Below are positions 1-6,114 of a stretch of DNA of 9,472 bases, in pieces. The notes beneath the pieces are model-generated. The model made no database searches. It was not told the origin of the DNA and worked only from the letters and a program-made list of their open reading frames with translations. Position 1 is the first letter of the stretch; each line of letters opens with the position of its first letter. The position numbers were made by a program, and so were the translations under genes. Source of the DNA: an uncultured bacterium (GTDB lineage: Bacteria; Cyanobacteriota; Vampirovibrionia; Gastranaerophilales; Gastranaerophilaceae); NCBI GenBank assembly GCA_900556295.1, contig USOK01000046.1, forward strand, positions 1 to 9,472, written 5' to 3'.

Positions 1-182
1 TTGGGTGCTTTAATATATTCTTGCCCAGCAACTAATGGAAGTCCGAAAGCAACACCCATACCAATTTCAGGTAAGATGTTTGAGCTTGAACTCGCTTGTT
101 GTTCTATTGGAGTTGTATCGTTGCCATTAAGCCAATTTACAAGCAGTAAATTATTGCTTCTGATGGCATTTACATCTGTCAT
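1..182 (-). CDS. Unknown protein, N-terminal 60 residues only (runs off left edge)
   Basis: Reading leftward from an ATG at 182-180 gives 60 open codons up to the edge, beginning MTDVNAIRSNNLLLVNWLNG. An AAGGGA Shine-Dalgarno (191-196 on the plus strand) sits 8 bases before the ATG and supports this start. Residues 28-36 are polar (QQASSSSN), and residues 37-54 are glycine-rich and hydrophobic (IGMGVAFGLPLVAG), which could be a membrane-associating stretch. I do not recognise the family. It follows the 270-aa gene on the same strand, which also carries a glycine-rich hydrophobic region, so the two may be functionally linked (inference). A weak -10 (TATAGT, 213-218 read on the minus strand) without a good -35 could give it its own promoter. 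The opposite-strand reading of the same bases lacks an SD and looks like a shadow. Confidence 0.7.
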   Translation of the reverse strand, partial: MTDVNAIRSNNLLLVNWLNGNDTTPIEQQASSSSNILPEIGMGVAFGLPLVAGQEYIKAP

Positions 183-265
183 CTCGAATTTCCCTTTAAT
201 AATTCCCCGTATACTATATATAAAAATTTTGGTATCGAAAAATTGCCTTTTTGTAACAAAATGTT

Positions 266-304
266 AATAACTAATCGATATTGAATATATATCGATTAGT
301 TATT
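266..304. terminator. Perfect 15-bp palindrome at the end of the 270-aa gene
   Basis: Arms 266-280 and 290-304 are exact reverse complements around a 9-base loop, and the right arm touches the last base of the TAA stop of the minus-strand gene. The stem is AT-rich with a central TATCGAT. Position fits transcription termination, but neither side is followed by a proper T-run: the minus strand continues AACATTTTG. A DNA-binding palindrome or an mRNA 3'-end stabilising hairpin is an alternative. Confidence 0.5.
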
Positions 305-1116
305 TAACCCATAAGATTTAATCTGTTCATTCCGCTTGCCATTGACATAAAGTCTTGGTCCATTGGAGATGTAAGTCCTCCGCCATACAATTGTTGACGC
401 ATTATCATTAATTGCTGAGGAGACATTGTTGTTGGAGGTATATTTACTTTAGGAGTTGCACCTGCTTGAGCAACTAAATTTGTCGGCATTTGTTCTGATT
501 GCGACGTCATTTGTTGTTGCATTTGCTGAGGTTGGAGCATAGCCTGTTGCTGTTCTTCAGCTTCAGCTTTCTGTTCAGAATGAGATTTTCCAACTACTTT
601 GCTTACAAGCCAATCACCCACAAAACTACCAATTAATCCGCCGACTATCGGAATAGGTATTAATGCTTGACCAATTGCAAAACCGCCCATTTGACCGACT
701 AGTCTTGCGGATGTTTTGCCTGTTTCAACAAGACCGCCTATCAAACCTTTATCTTTAAATGCAGAAAATAAATTTGGTAACTCAAAAGCTAAAATGAGTC
801 CGGCACCAATGAATGGCATACGTTTCCAAAGTTGGCTACCCACTCCTTTTGTTTTTGTCCAAAAAGAACCGCTGCCTTTACAAACGTTTGAAATATCTGA
901 TGGTAAGGTTTTTGCTGATTCACCTAAGTTTTTCCAAAACGGAGTGTTTTTAGTTACATCGTTAGCTTTTACAAACGCATCACCAATTTGCTTATGTAAA
1001 TTTGAAAACCCTTTAACTTTCCTAGATTGTTCTAGAGTTTTTGTTGCTGTTTCCTGGAAAACAGGGTCAAATATTAATCGCCCACCGGCTTTTAAGATCC
1101 CAGTAATGCCTGCCAT
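304..1116 (-). CDS. Unknown 270-aa protein, glycine-rich hydrophobic core and Gln/Met-rich tail
   Basis: The function is not recognised. Residues 1-100 are mixed and basic. Residues 101-118 (PFIGAGLILAFELPNLFSAF) form a hydrophobic segment. Residues 125-177 are glycine-rich and apolar, with G at 127, 128, 141, 144, 145, 149, 159, 160, 163 and 167, including ALIPIPIVGGLIG; this looks like a glycine-zipper or hairpin that could insert in or lie on a membrane. Residues 180-210 are a charged then Gln/Met-rich low-complexity linker, and the C-terminal 60 residues are rich in Pro, Met and Gly. There is no classical signal peptide. The ATG at 1116-1114 is preceded by AGGTAGG about 8 bases upstream. 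The layout recalls lineage-restricted Gastranaerophilales proteins (memory, not checked). Its neighbour on the left may belong with it; icd on the right is divergent. Confidence 0.85.
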   Translation of the reverse strand: MAGITGILKAGGRLIFDPVFQETATKTLEQSRKVKGFSNLHKQIGDAFVKANDVTKNTPFWKNLGESAKTLPSDISNVCKGSGSFWTKTKGVGSQLWKRMPFIGAGLILAFELPNLFSAFKDKGLIGGLVETGKTSARLVGQMGGFAIGQALIPIPIVGGLIGSFVGDWLVSKVVGKSHSEQKAEAEEQQQAMLQPQQMQQQMTSQSEQMPTNLVAQAGATPKVNIPPTTMSPQQLMIMRQQLYGGGLTSPMDQDFMSMASGMNRLNLMG

Positions 1117-1121
1117 TTTTC

Positions 1122-1149
1122 TAACCTACCTAATTTAAATAACCTACCT
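1122..1149. repeat. Direct repeat TAACCTACCT x2 in the 5' leader of the 270-aa gene
   Basis: TAACCTACCT occurs at 1122-1131 and again at 1140-1149, separated by AATTTAAA, a period of 18 bases. On the minus strand each copy reads AGGTAGGTTA, and the copy next to the gene supplies its apparent SD. The second copy could be an operator half-site, a ribosome standby site or a chance duplication. Confidence 0.55.
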
Positions 1150-1189
1150 TACTTATATAAAGTTTTTTGTGTTCTTAAAATTGACTTAT

Positions 1190-1219
1190 TTTATAGAAAC
1201 ATTAAGATATGTTAACCAA
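1190..1219 (-). promoter_or_regulatory. Possible promoter for the 270-aa gene
   Basis: On the minus strand, TTGGTT (1219-1214) and TATAAA (1195-1190) are 18 bases apart, about 75 bases upstream of the ATG. The -35 matches only three of six consensus bases. A second -10-like TATATA lies nearer the gene, around 1155-1160, but has no good -35. Confidence 0.35.
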
Positions 1220-1227
1220 AACATTGG

Positions 1228-1256
1228 TTTACAAACTCTTGAAAAAGTTATATAAT
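1228..1256 (+). promoter_or_regulatory. Sigma-70-type promoter of icd
   Basis: TTTACA (1228-1233), a 17-base spacer and a perfect TATAAT (1251-1256) give an expected transcript start near 1263. The resulting leader is about 23 bases, too short for a riboswitch. Confidence 0.8.
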
Positions 1257-1285
1257 CAACTCATTACAAAGAAAGACGAGGGATA

Positions 1286-2278
1286 ATGAGACGTATTACT
1301 TTGATTAACGGAGATGGTATTGGCCCTGAAATATCTGATTCAGTCGTAAAAATAATTGAATCAGCAGGGTTAAAAGTTGATTGGGATTTGCAAACGGCAG
1401 GTGCAGATGTTATTGATGAAGAGGGAACTCCTTTGCCTGAACGCGTTTTAAACTCAATTAAAAAAAATAAAGTAGCATTGAAGGCTCCTGTTACAACCCC
1501 TATTGGGAAAGGTTTTCGGTCAGTAAATGTTCAACTAAGAAAAGAATTGGATTTGTATACGAATTTGCGCCCATGTAAAAATTTGCCAAATATAAAGACA
1601 AAATTTAAAAATGTTGATATTGTGGTTGTTAGAGAAAATACAGAGGATTTATATGCGGGTATTGAGCGTCAAGTAGATAATGATACTGCAGAAAGTATAA
1701 AAATTATTACACGTAAAGCTTCAATGAGAATCTGTAAATTCGCTTTTGATTATGCTGTTAAAAATAGTCGTAAAGAGGTTTGTGTTGTTACAAAAGCCAA
1801 TATTATGAAGCTTTCTGACGGTTTATTTTTAGAATGCTTTAGGGATGTAGCAAACGATTATCCAAGTATTAAAACTAGAGAAATTTTGGTTGATAATCTT
1901 TGTATGCAATTAGTACAAAAACCAGAACAATTTGATGTTTTGGTTTTACCTAACTTGTATGGTGATATTGTTTCTGACTTGTGTGCAGGTTTAATTGGTG
2001 GGCTTGGAGTTGCACAAGGTGCTAATATTGGTGTGGATTATGCTGTATTTGAACCAGTTCATGGTTCTGCTCCTGATATTAAAGGACAAAATAAAGCTAA
2101 TCCAACAGCGCTGTTATTATCTGCTATCGAAATGCTTAAATATATCGGCGAAAATATGTATGCTGAAAAAATCGAAAAAGCTTTGTTCAAAACTCTTGAA
2201 CAAGGTAAATGTACTATAGATTTAGGTGGAACGCTTTCTACTACTGAATTTACGGATGCAGTTATCGGAAATTTATAA
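1286..2278 (+). CDS. icd: NAD-type isocitrate dehydrogenase
   Basis: This is a beta-decarboxylating dehydrogenase of the isocitrate/isopropylmalate family, 330 aa, the usual length of the short NAD-dependent class. It oxidises isocitrate to 2-oxoglutarate and CO2 in the cytoplasm. Substrate residues are visible: S79 and N81 in GFRSVNVQLRKELDLYTNLRP, with R85 and R95, R116 and Y123 in VRENTEDLYAGIE, K170 and the metal aspartates D203, D227 and D231; the family signature NLYGDI is at 223-228. After HGSAP the residues are D264-I265, where NADP enzymes such as E. coli Icd have Lys-Tyr; this argues for NAD. The IDH-style VRENTEDLYAGIE and the substrate loop favour isocitrate, but homoisocitrate or isopropylmalate relatives cannot be fully excluded. 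The start follows GAGGG (1278-1282), with a short 3-base gap. The gene stands alone, so it probably feeds 2-oxoglutarate to glutamate synthesis (inference). Confidence 0.9.
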   Translation: MRRITLINGDGIGPEISDSVVKIIESAGLKVDWDLQTAGADVIDEEGTPLPERVLNSIKKNKVALKAPVTTPIGKGFRSVNVQLRKELDLYTNLRPCKNLPNIKTKFKNVDIVVVRENTEDLYAGIERQVDNDTAESIKIITRKASMRICKFAFDYAVKNSRKEVCVVTKANIMKLSDGLFLECFRDVANDYPSIKTREILVDNLCMQLVQKPEQFDVLVLPNLYGDIVSDLCAGLIGGLGVAQGANIGVDYAVFEPVHGSAPDIKGQNKANPTALLLSAIEMLKYIGENMYAEKIEKALFKTLEQGKCTIDLGGTLSTTEFTDAVIGNL

Positions 2279-2282
2279 CATT

Positions 2283-2321
2283 AAAGAGTCGGAGAAGTAC
2301 AAAAAACATCTACGACTCTTT
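2283..2321 (+). terminator. Terminator-like hairpin between convergent genes
   Basis: AAAGAGTCG (2283-2291) pairs perfectly with CGACTCTTT (2313-2321) around a 21-base loop, starting four bases after the icd stop. The T-run on the plus strand is short (CTCTTTTAT). It could also serve the converging minus-strand gene, but the minus side has almost no T-run. Confidence 0.6.
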
Positions 2322-2336
2322 TATAGTAATATGTGT

Positions 2337-2717
2337 TTAAATATTTATATCAATGGTGTTACTTCCGAATTTTTTAGCTTCGGCGTCAACTATTTCTGCC
2401 ATACGTTCTTTAGGAATACTGAAATGTTTTGGATTTTCAGAATCTATAGCTTTAACAAAACTAGCAGCAGTTTCTGCTAAATTTGAATATTTTGTAACTA
2501 ATAAGTTTCTTGCTTCGTTAAAGTTTCTGCGTCTGCTTGCAGTGTCACCTACTTCTCTTTTTACAATTGAAGCACAAGTTTTGTCGACTGATTCTGTATT
2601 GTGAGCATAGCAAGCTGTCATTATAGACATTACGTCGCCAAATGGATATTTCGCACTAAAAGAAGTATTTTGGACTCTTGATTGAGTAATGGAATTGTTG
2701 ATTGAATTGATTTGCAT
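2337..2717 (-). CDS. Small unknown protein of Gastranaerophilales type
   Basis: This is a 126-aa soluble, largely helical protein of unknown function. Residues 1-9 read MQINSINNS, residues 17-25 NTSFSAKYP; this short polar leader ending in an F-S/G-A-K/R motif is one I associate with many small Gastranaerophilales proteins (memory, not checked). Residues 27-125 contain several charged helices (for example TASRRRNFNEARNLL and PKERMAEIVDAEAKKFG) and no membrane segment. Cysteines are C36 and C48. An AAGGA (2724-2728 on the plus strand) 6 bases before the ATG fixes the start. I see no convincing promoter in the 81 bases upstream, so it may be read together with the M48 operon that precedes it on the same strand. 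Confidence 0.8.
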   Translation of the reverse strand: MQINSINNSITQSRVQNTSFSAKYPFGDVMSIMTACYAHNTESVDKTCASIVKREVGDTASRRRNFNEARNLLVTKYSNLAETAASFVKAIDSENPKHFSIPKERMAEIVDAEAKKFGSNTIDINI

Positions 2718-2798
2718 ATAATTTCCTTTTATCTTGCTAGTGTAAAACGTAAAAATATTTAATTTTGTTATTTTTAGAAAACTATTTACATTTCTTAA

Positions 2799-3266
2799 CT
2801 ATTTTACCAATATTTTAAATTCTATTTTGTCTCTGTTGGGTAAAATTTCGATTTCTTTCCCTCGAAAAAACAATCCGCAGTAATTAAAAACTTGCGCCAA
2901 GCGTTTATCTTTATACTTAATTATTTCAAAACCATTTATTGAAAGCGGGCTGTCAATGATTAGGTTTTTCCCGTCAATATCAGTTGTTTGAAAGTATTTA
3001 AAATCGATTTGAGCATTATCAAAATTCCAACTGTTTTCATTTACATAATCGACTTTGCCAATAACTGGTGTCCCTTTTTTTATGTAAATCTTCCCGTTTT
3101 TGTAGAAGTCTTTTGCTGTCGTAAATTTTATGTAATCACCAAGTTCTATTTCATCATAACAAGTTGAAATAGTTTGTGCAGGATTTATAAATAATTCATT
3201 TTCACTACAAAAGGCGTTTGTTCCAACAAGCAAAATTACAGATATAATAAGTAGTCTTTTTAGCAT
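2799..3266 (-). CDS. Small exported beta-rich protein, partner of M48 protease
   Basis: This is a 155-aa protein with a clear signal peptide: Lys/Arg at 3-4, hydrophobic stretch 5-15, then GTNAFCSEN. Cleavage near residue 20 is likely; the sequence before C20 (NAF) is a poor lipobox, so I do not call a lipoprotein. The mature part alternates hydrophobic and polar residues and looks beta-rich. Residues 63-75 (KKGTPVIGKVDYV) resemble the 'kGTpv.G.V' turn found in various secreted beta proteins, too general to assign a family. C36 and C130 could form a disulfide. Its ATG (3266-3264) shares one base with the TAA of the M48 gene and has only a weak AGAGAG SD, so translation is probably coupled to the protease. 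A partner, substrate or inhibitor role is inference only. Confidence 0.82.
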   Translation of the reverse strand: MLKRLLIISVILLVGTNAFCSENELFINPAQTISTCYDEIELGDYIKFTTAKDFYKNGKIYIKKGTPVIGKVDYVNENSWNFDNAQIDFKYFQTTDIDGKNLIIDSPLSINGFEIIKYKDKRLAQVFNYCGLFFRGKEIEILPNRDKIEFKILVK

Positions 3267-3973
3267 TATAGCGAACTCTCTATGTTAACTTTGCGTCTTT
3301 TTTGTTGTTTTTGTTGAAATTCTTGAATTTCTTTAGACATCGTTAATTCAAAGTTTTTATAAGAAGCAGTTTGAGTTAATGGTGAGTTAAGGTATTTAGG
3401 ATATTTTACATAAATATATTTGTACATAGCAAGCAGACGTTTTGATCCTTTGGGGTGTGTTGCAAAAAATCCCCAGTCAAGAACCGGTTCTGCAAATATT
3501 TTGTTGCTGATGGTTATAGCACCAATTGGATCATAACCGGCTTTTACCATATAATCAATGCCGTTTAAGTCTGCTTTGTATTCATATTTTTTTGAATTCG
3601 CTGTCATTGCAATATATTTCATTGTTCCGCCATAGGCTTCAATAGTATGGGCTATTTCGTGTGATAAGACGAATGCAAGCTCAGAATCATTATCCATATA
3701 TAAAAATAATGGTGTATATATATTAATTGTTTTGTAGTAAATGTTAGAATATGCATTTAAGGTCTTTTTGTCATTGATGACAAAAATGGGTGCACGTTTT
3801 GTAATTTTGTTATCAATCATAATCTTCTGCCCAACTGTAAGAACTTTTTCTTCATCAATCCCCTTTTTCTTCCAGTAATTATCGAGATTAACTCCTTTTA
3901 GCAAATAAACATCCTCTGCAAATGAGCATGTGCCAATCAATAATACCCCCAAAATAATTAAAAACTTTTTCAT
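3266..3973 (-). CDS. Secreted M48-family zinc metalloprotease
   Basis: This is a 235-aa peptidase of the Ste24/HtpX/BepA-like M48 clan, probably acting outside the cytoplasm. A signal peptide covers residues 1-19 (MKKFLIILGVLLIGTCSFA), with cleavage likely at SFA/ED. The zinc site is intact: H105-E106-I-A-H109, and the third ligand E131 in YEYKADLNGIDYM, followed by the family's AGYDP (145-149). H173 in THPKGSKRL matches the conserved C-terminal histidine. There are no HtpX-type transmembrane helices and no TPR repeats as in BepA, so this is a minimal soluble version. Residues 217-229 are Gln/Lys-rich and basic. The start follows GAGG (3981-3984 on the plus strand) at 7 bases. It heads a two-gene operon with the small exported protein. 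Outer-membrane or cell-wall protein quality control is a plausible role from the family, not shown here. Confidence 0.88.
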   Translation of the reverse strand: MKKFLIILGVLLIGTCSFAEDVYLLKGVNLDNYWKKKGIDEEKVLTVGQKIMIDNKITKRAPIFVINDKKTLNAYSNIYYKTINIYTPLFLYMDNDSELAFVLSHEIAHTIEAYGGTMKYIAMTANSKKYEYKADLNGIDYMVKAGYDPIGAITISNKIFAEPVLDWGFFATHPKGSKRLLAMYKYIYVKYPKYLNSPLTQTASYKNFELTMSKEIQEFQQKQQKRRKVNIESSL

Positions 3974-4004
3974 AATATTTCCTCATATACTCTGCATTTT
4001 TTGT

Positions 4005-4033
4005 ATATTAGCATATTTTTTTATACTTGGCAA
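4005..4033 (-). promoter_or_regulatory. Promoter of the M48 operon
   Basis: On the minus strand TTGCCA (4033-4028), 17 bases, then TAATAT (4010-4005), with TGC directly before the -10 (extended -10). The start point should be near 3998, leaving a leader of about 25 bases. It diverges from the glmS promoter. Confidence 0.7.
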
Positions 4034-4060
4034 GAAAGATGTAAAACTTTTATAAGGATA

Positions 4061-4089
4061 TTTTAATTTGAATTTTTCAATGATATAAT
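4061..4089 (+). promoter_or_regulatory. Extended -10 promoter of glmS
   Basis: TTTTAA (4061-4066), 17 bases, and TGA-TATAAT (4081-4089), an extended -10. The transcript should start near 4096, giving a leader of only about 28 bases. The upstream in-frame ATG at 4088 lies inside this -10 box and therefore cannot be the real start. Confidence 0.75.
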
Positions 4090-4123
4090 GTGTCATAGTT
4101 ACAGATTATTGGAGAGCAAAAAT

Positions 4124-5968
4124 ATGTGTGGAATAGTTGGATATGTAGGTAATAAACCTGTTGTAGATATATTAATGGATGGTTTGGAACAGCTTGAATA
4201 CCGAGGATATGATTCTTCTGGTATTGCAGTAATGTGTCCAGAAGATATAAAAGTTTATAAAGCCATCGGTAAATTAAACAATTTGCGTGACACTTTGAGA
4301 GGGCATGAAAAAGAATTTAATACTTCAACAATGGGAATAGGGCACATTAGATGGGCAACTCACGGTGCTCCTACTTTGCTGAATGCTCATCCTCATACTT
4401 GTAATTGTGGTCATTTAGTTGTAGTTCACAATGGTATTATTGAAAATTATAAAGAGTTAAGACAAAAACTAGAAGCACAAGGATGTGTATTTAAATCTCA
4501 AACGGATACGGAAACTGTCGCTCACCTTGTTGCTAGAAAGTATTCTGAATGCAAAGATTTGACAGAAGCTGTTAGACTTGCTTCTAAAGAAATTGAAGGA
4601 GCTTATGCTTTATGTGTAATGCATTTTGACTGTAAAAATAAACTTGTTATTACAAAACGTAATGCACCGCTATTAGTTGGCGTTGGACAAGGTGAATATT
4701 TTGCTGCATCTGATGTTCCTGCTATTATTAAGCACACTAATAAAGCTATTTATTTAGAAGATAACCAAATTGCAACATTAACTCCTGACAGCATGAAATT
4801 AATTAACATTGATAATGTTGAAATTACTCCAAAAATTGAAGTTTTACCTTGGGAACCTGTTGCGTTAAGCAAAATGGGGTACAAGCACTTTATGCTTAAG
4901 GAAATACATGAACAACCAGATGTAATTAGAAATATTTTAGTTGGAAGATTACATGCTCCTGATGAAAATATTGTTCTAAATGAAGTTAAATTGAATAAAG
5001 AAACTTTGAAGAATTTGAACAGAATTCAAATTATTGCTTGCGGCACATCTTTGCATGCTGCAATGATTGGTAAATACTTAATTGAAAACTTCTGCGGAAT
5101 TGCTGTTGATGTAGAGGCGTCAAGCGAATATATTTACAGAAAAACAGTTACAGATGAGCATACATTGGTAATTGGTGTTTCTCAATCAGGGGAAACTGCT
5201 GATACTTTAACAGCTATCAAGCAAGCCAAAGCTAAAGGTTCTCATATATTAATTATTACAAACAGACCAGACAGCGCCATGGCAAGAGAGGCTGATAGTT
5301 TAATTCCTGTAAATGCTGGTATTGAAGTATCTGTTGCAGCGACAAAATCTTATATCGCTCAATTGATGGCATTTTATTTGTTGTCATTGTACATGGCAGA
5401 AATCAAAGGAAGTGTTGAAGAGTCAACTTTAACTTCTTTAAAAGCAGAATTGATGGTTCTTCCTCAAAAAATTGAACAAATTTTAGCTCATAAAGAAGAT
5501 ATACAAAAAGTTGCAAAAGTTTATGCAAATACTAAAGATTTTATTTACATTGCGAGAGGTATAAATTATCCTACAGCATTAGAAGGAGCTTTGAAGCTTA
5601 AAGAAATTAGTTATATTAATGCAACTGGCTACCCAGCAGGAGAACTTAAACATGGTCCGATTGCAATGCTGGATGAAACAATGCCTGTTCTATCAATTTT
5701 GATGAATGGATCCGTTTATGAAAAATTGCTTTCAAACAGTGAAGAGGCTAAAGCTCGTAATGCAAGAATGATAGCATTAACAAATTCAAAAGATGAAAAA
5801 TTGGATTATTTATTTGAACATATAATCAGAGTTCCAGATGTTCAAGAGTTGTTCTCTCCAATTATTGCAATGATTCCATTACAGCTAATTGCTTATTATA
5901 TTGCAGAATTTTTAGGCAAAGATGTTGATCAACCAAGAAATTTGGCCAAATCTGTTACAGTAGAATAG
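4124..5968 (+). CDS. glmS: Glutamine--fructose-6-phosphate aminotransferase (isomerising)
   Basis: GlmS converts fructose-6-phosphate and glutamine to glucosamine-6-phosphate and glutamate, the first step towards UDP-GlcNAc for peptidoglycan and LPS, in the cytoplasm. The product is 614 aa, normal for the family. Residues 2-~220 are the class II glutaminase domain: C2 becomes the N-terminal nucleophile after Met removal, R76 (HIRWATHG), N103-G104 (VHNGIIENY) and D128 (QTDTE) are in place. Two SIS sugar-isomerase domains follow: the first has CGTS (306-309) and SQSGET (353-358), the second ARGINYPTALEGALKLKEISY (478-498) with E494, and H510 in ELKHGP. The tail ends DQPRNLAKSVTVE, with the catalytic-type K609. 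The start at 4124 follows GGAGAG (4111-4116); an ATG 12 codons upstream would bury the catalytic Cys and sits in the promoter. The leader is too short for a glmS ribozyme. Confidence 0.98.
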   Translation: MCGIVGYVGNKPVVDILMDGLEQLEYRGYDSSGIAVMCPEDIKVYKAIGKLNNLRDTLRGHEKEFNTSTMGIGHIRWATHGAPTLLNAHPHTCNCGHLVVVHNGIIENYKELRQKLEAQGCVFKSQTDTETVAHLVARKYSECKDLTEAVRLASKEIEGAYALCVMHFDCKNKLVITKRNAPLLVGVGQGEYFAASDVPAIIKHTNKAIYLEDNQIATLTPDSMKLINIDNVEITPKIEVLPWEPVALSKMGYKHFMLKEIHEQPDVIRNILVGRLHAPDENIVLNEVKLNKETLKNLNRIQIIACGTSLHAAMIGKYLIENFCGIAVDVEASSEYIYRKTVTDEHTLVIGVSQSGETADTLTAIKQAKAKGSHILIITNRPDSAMAREADSLIPVNAGIEVSVAATKSYIAQLMAFYLLSLYMAEIKGSVEESTLTSLKAELMVLPQKIEQILAHKEDIQKVAKVYANTKDFIYIARGINYPTALEGALKLKEISYINATGYPAGELKHGPIAMLDETMPVLSILMNGSVYEKLLSNSEEAKARNARMIALTNSKDEKLDYLFEHIIRVPDVQELFSPIIAMIPLQLIAYYIAEFLGKDVDQPRNLAKSVTVE

Positions 5969-5990
5969 ATAAAATCTGAAGTTTATAAAT

Positions 5991-6023
5991 AAAACGCTCT
6001 CAAATAAATGAGGGCGTTTTTAT
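5991..6023 (+). terminator. Intrinsic terminator after glmS
   Basis: AAAACGCTCTCA (5991-6002) pairs with TGAGGGCGTTTT (6009-6020), 12 pairs including one G-T, around a 6-base loop, and runs into TTTTTAT. It is the clearest terminator in the window and separates glmS from the helicase. Confidence 0.93.
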
Positions 6024-6055
6024 ATAAAATTTTTCAAATATCTTAACAAATATAC

Positions 6056-6084
6056 TTTTAATATATATAACAATATGTTATAAT
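6056..6084 (+). promoter_or_regulatory. Extended -10 promoter of the helicase gene
   Basis: TTTTAA (6056-6061), 17 bases, and TGT-TATAAT (6076-6084). The layout is the same as at glmS. The transcript should begin near 6091, about 24 bases before the ATG. Confidence 0.75.
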
Positions 6085-6114
6085 AAGATGGGATAGTTTA
6101 GAAAAGGATGAAAA

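Noticed and set aside
1..267. Open reading frame on the plus strand at the left edge
   Set aside because: It mirrors the minus-strand gene at 1-182, which has a proper ATG and SD; the plus reading has neither and ends in AT-rich intergenic sequence.
716..1138. 140-codon plus-strand ORF inside the 270-aa gene
   Set aside because: No SD, Phe/Pro/Ser-rich composition typical of an antisense shadow, and the minus-strand gene is longer with a good start.
3914..3973. Lipoprotein signal at Cys16 of the M48 protease
   Set aside because: The residues before the Cys (IGT) do not fit a lipobox; SFA/ED is a good ordinary cleavage site.
4090..4124. glmS ribozyme or riboswitch upstream of glmS
   Set aside because: The promoter's -10 ends at 4089, leaving about 28 bases of leader, far shorter than the ribozyme.
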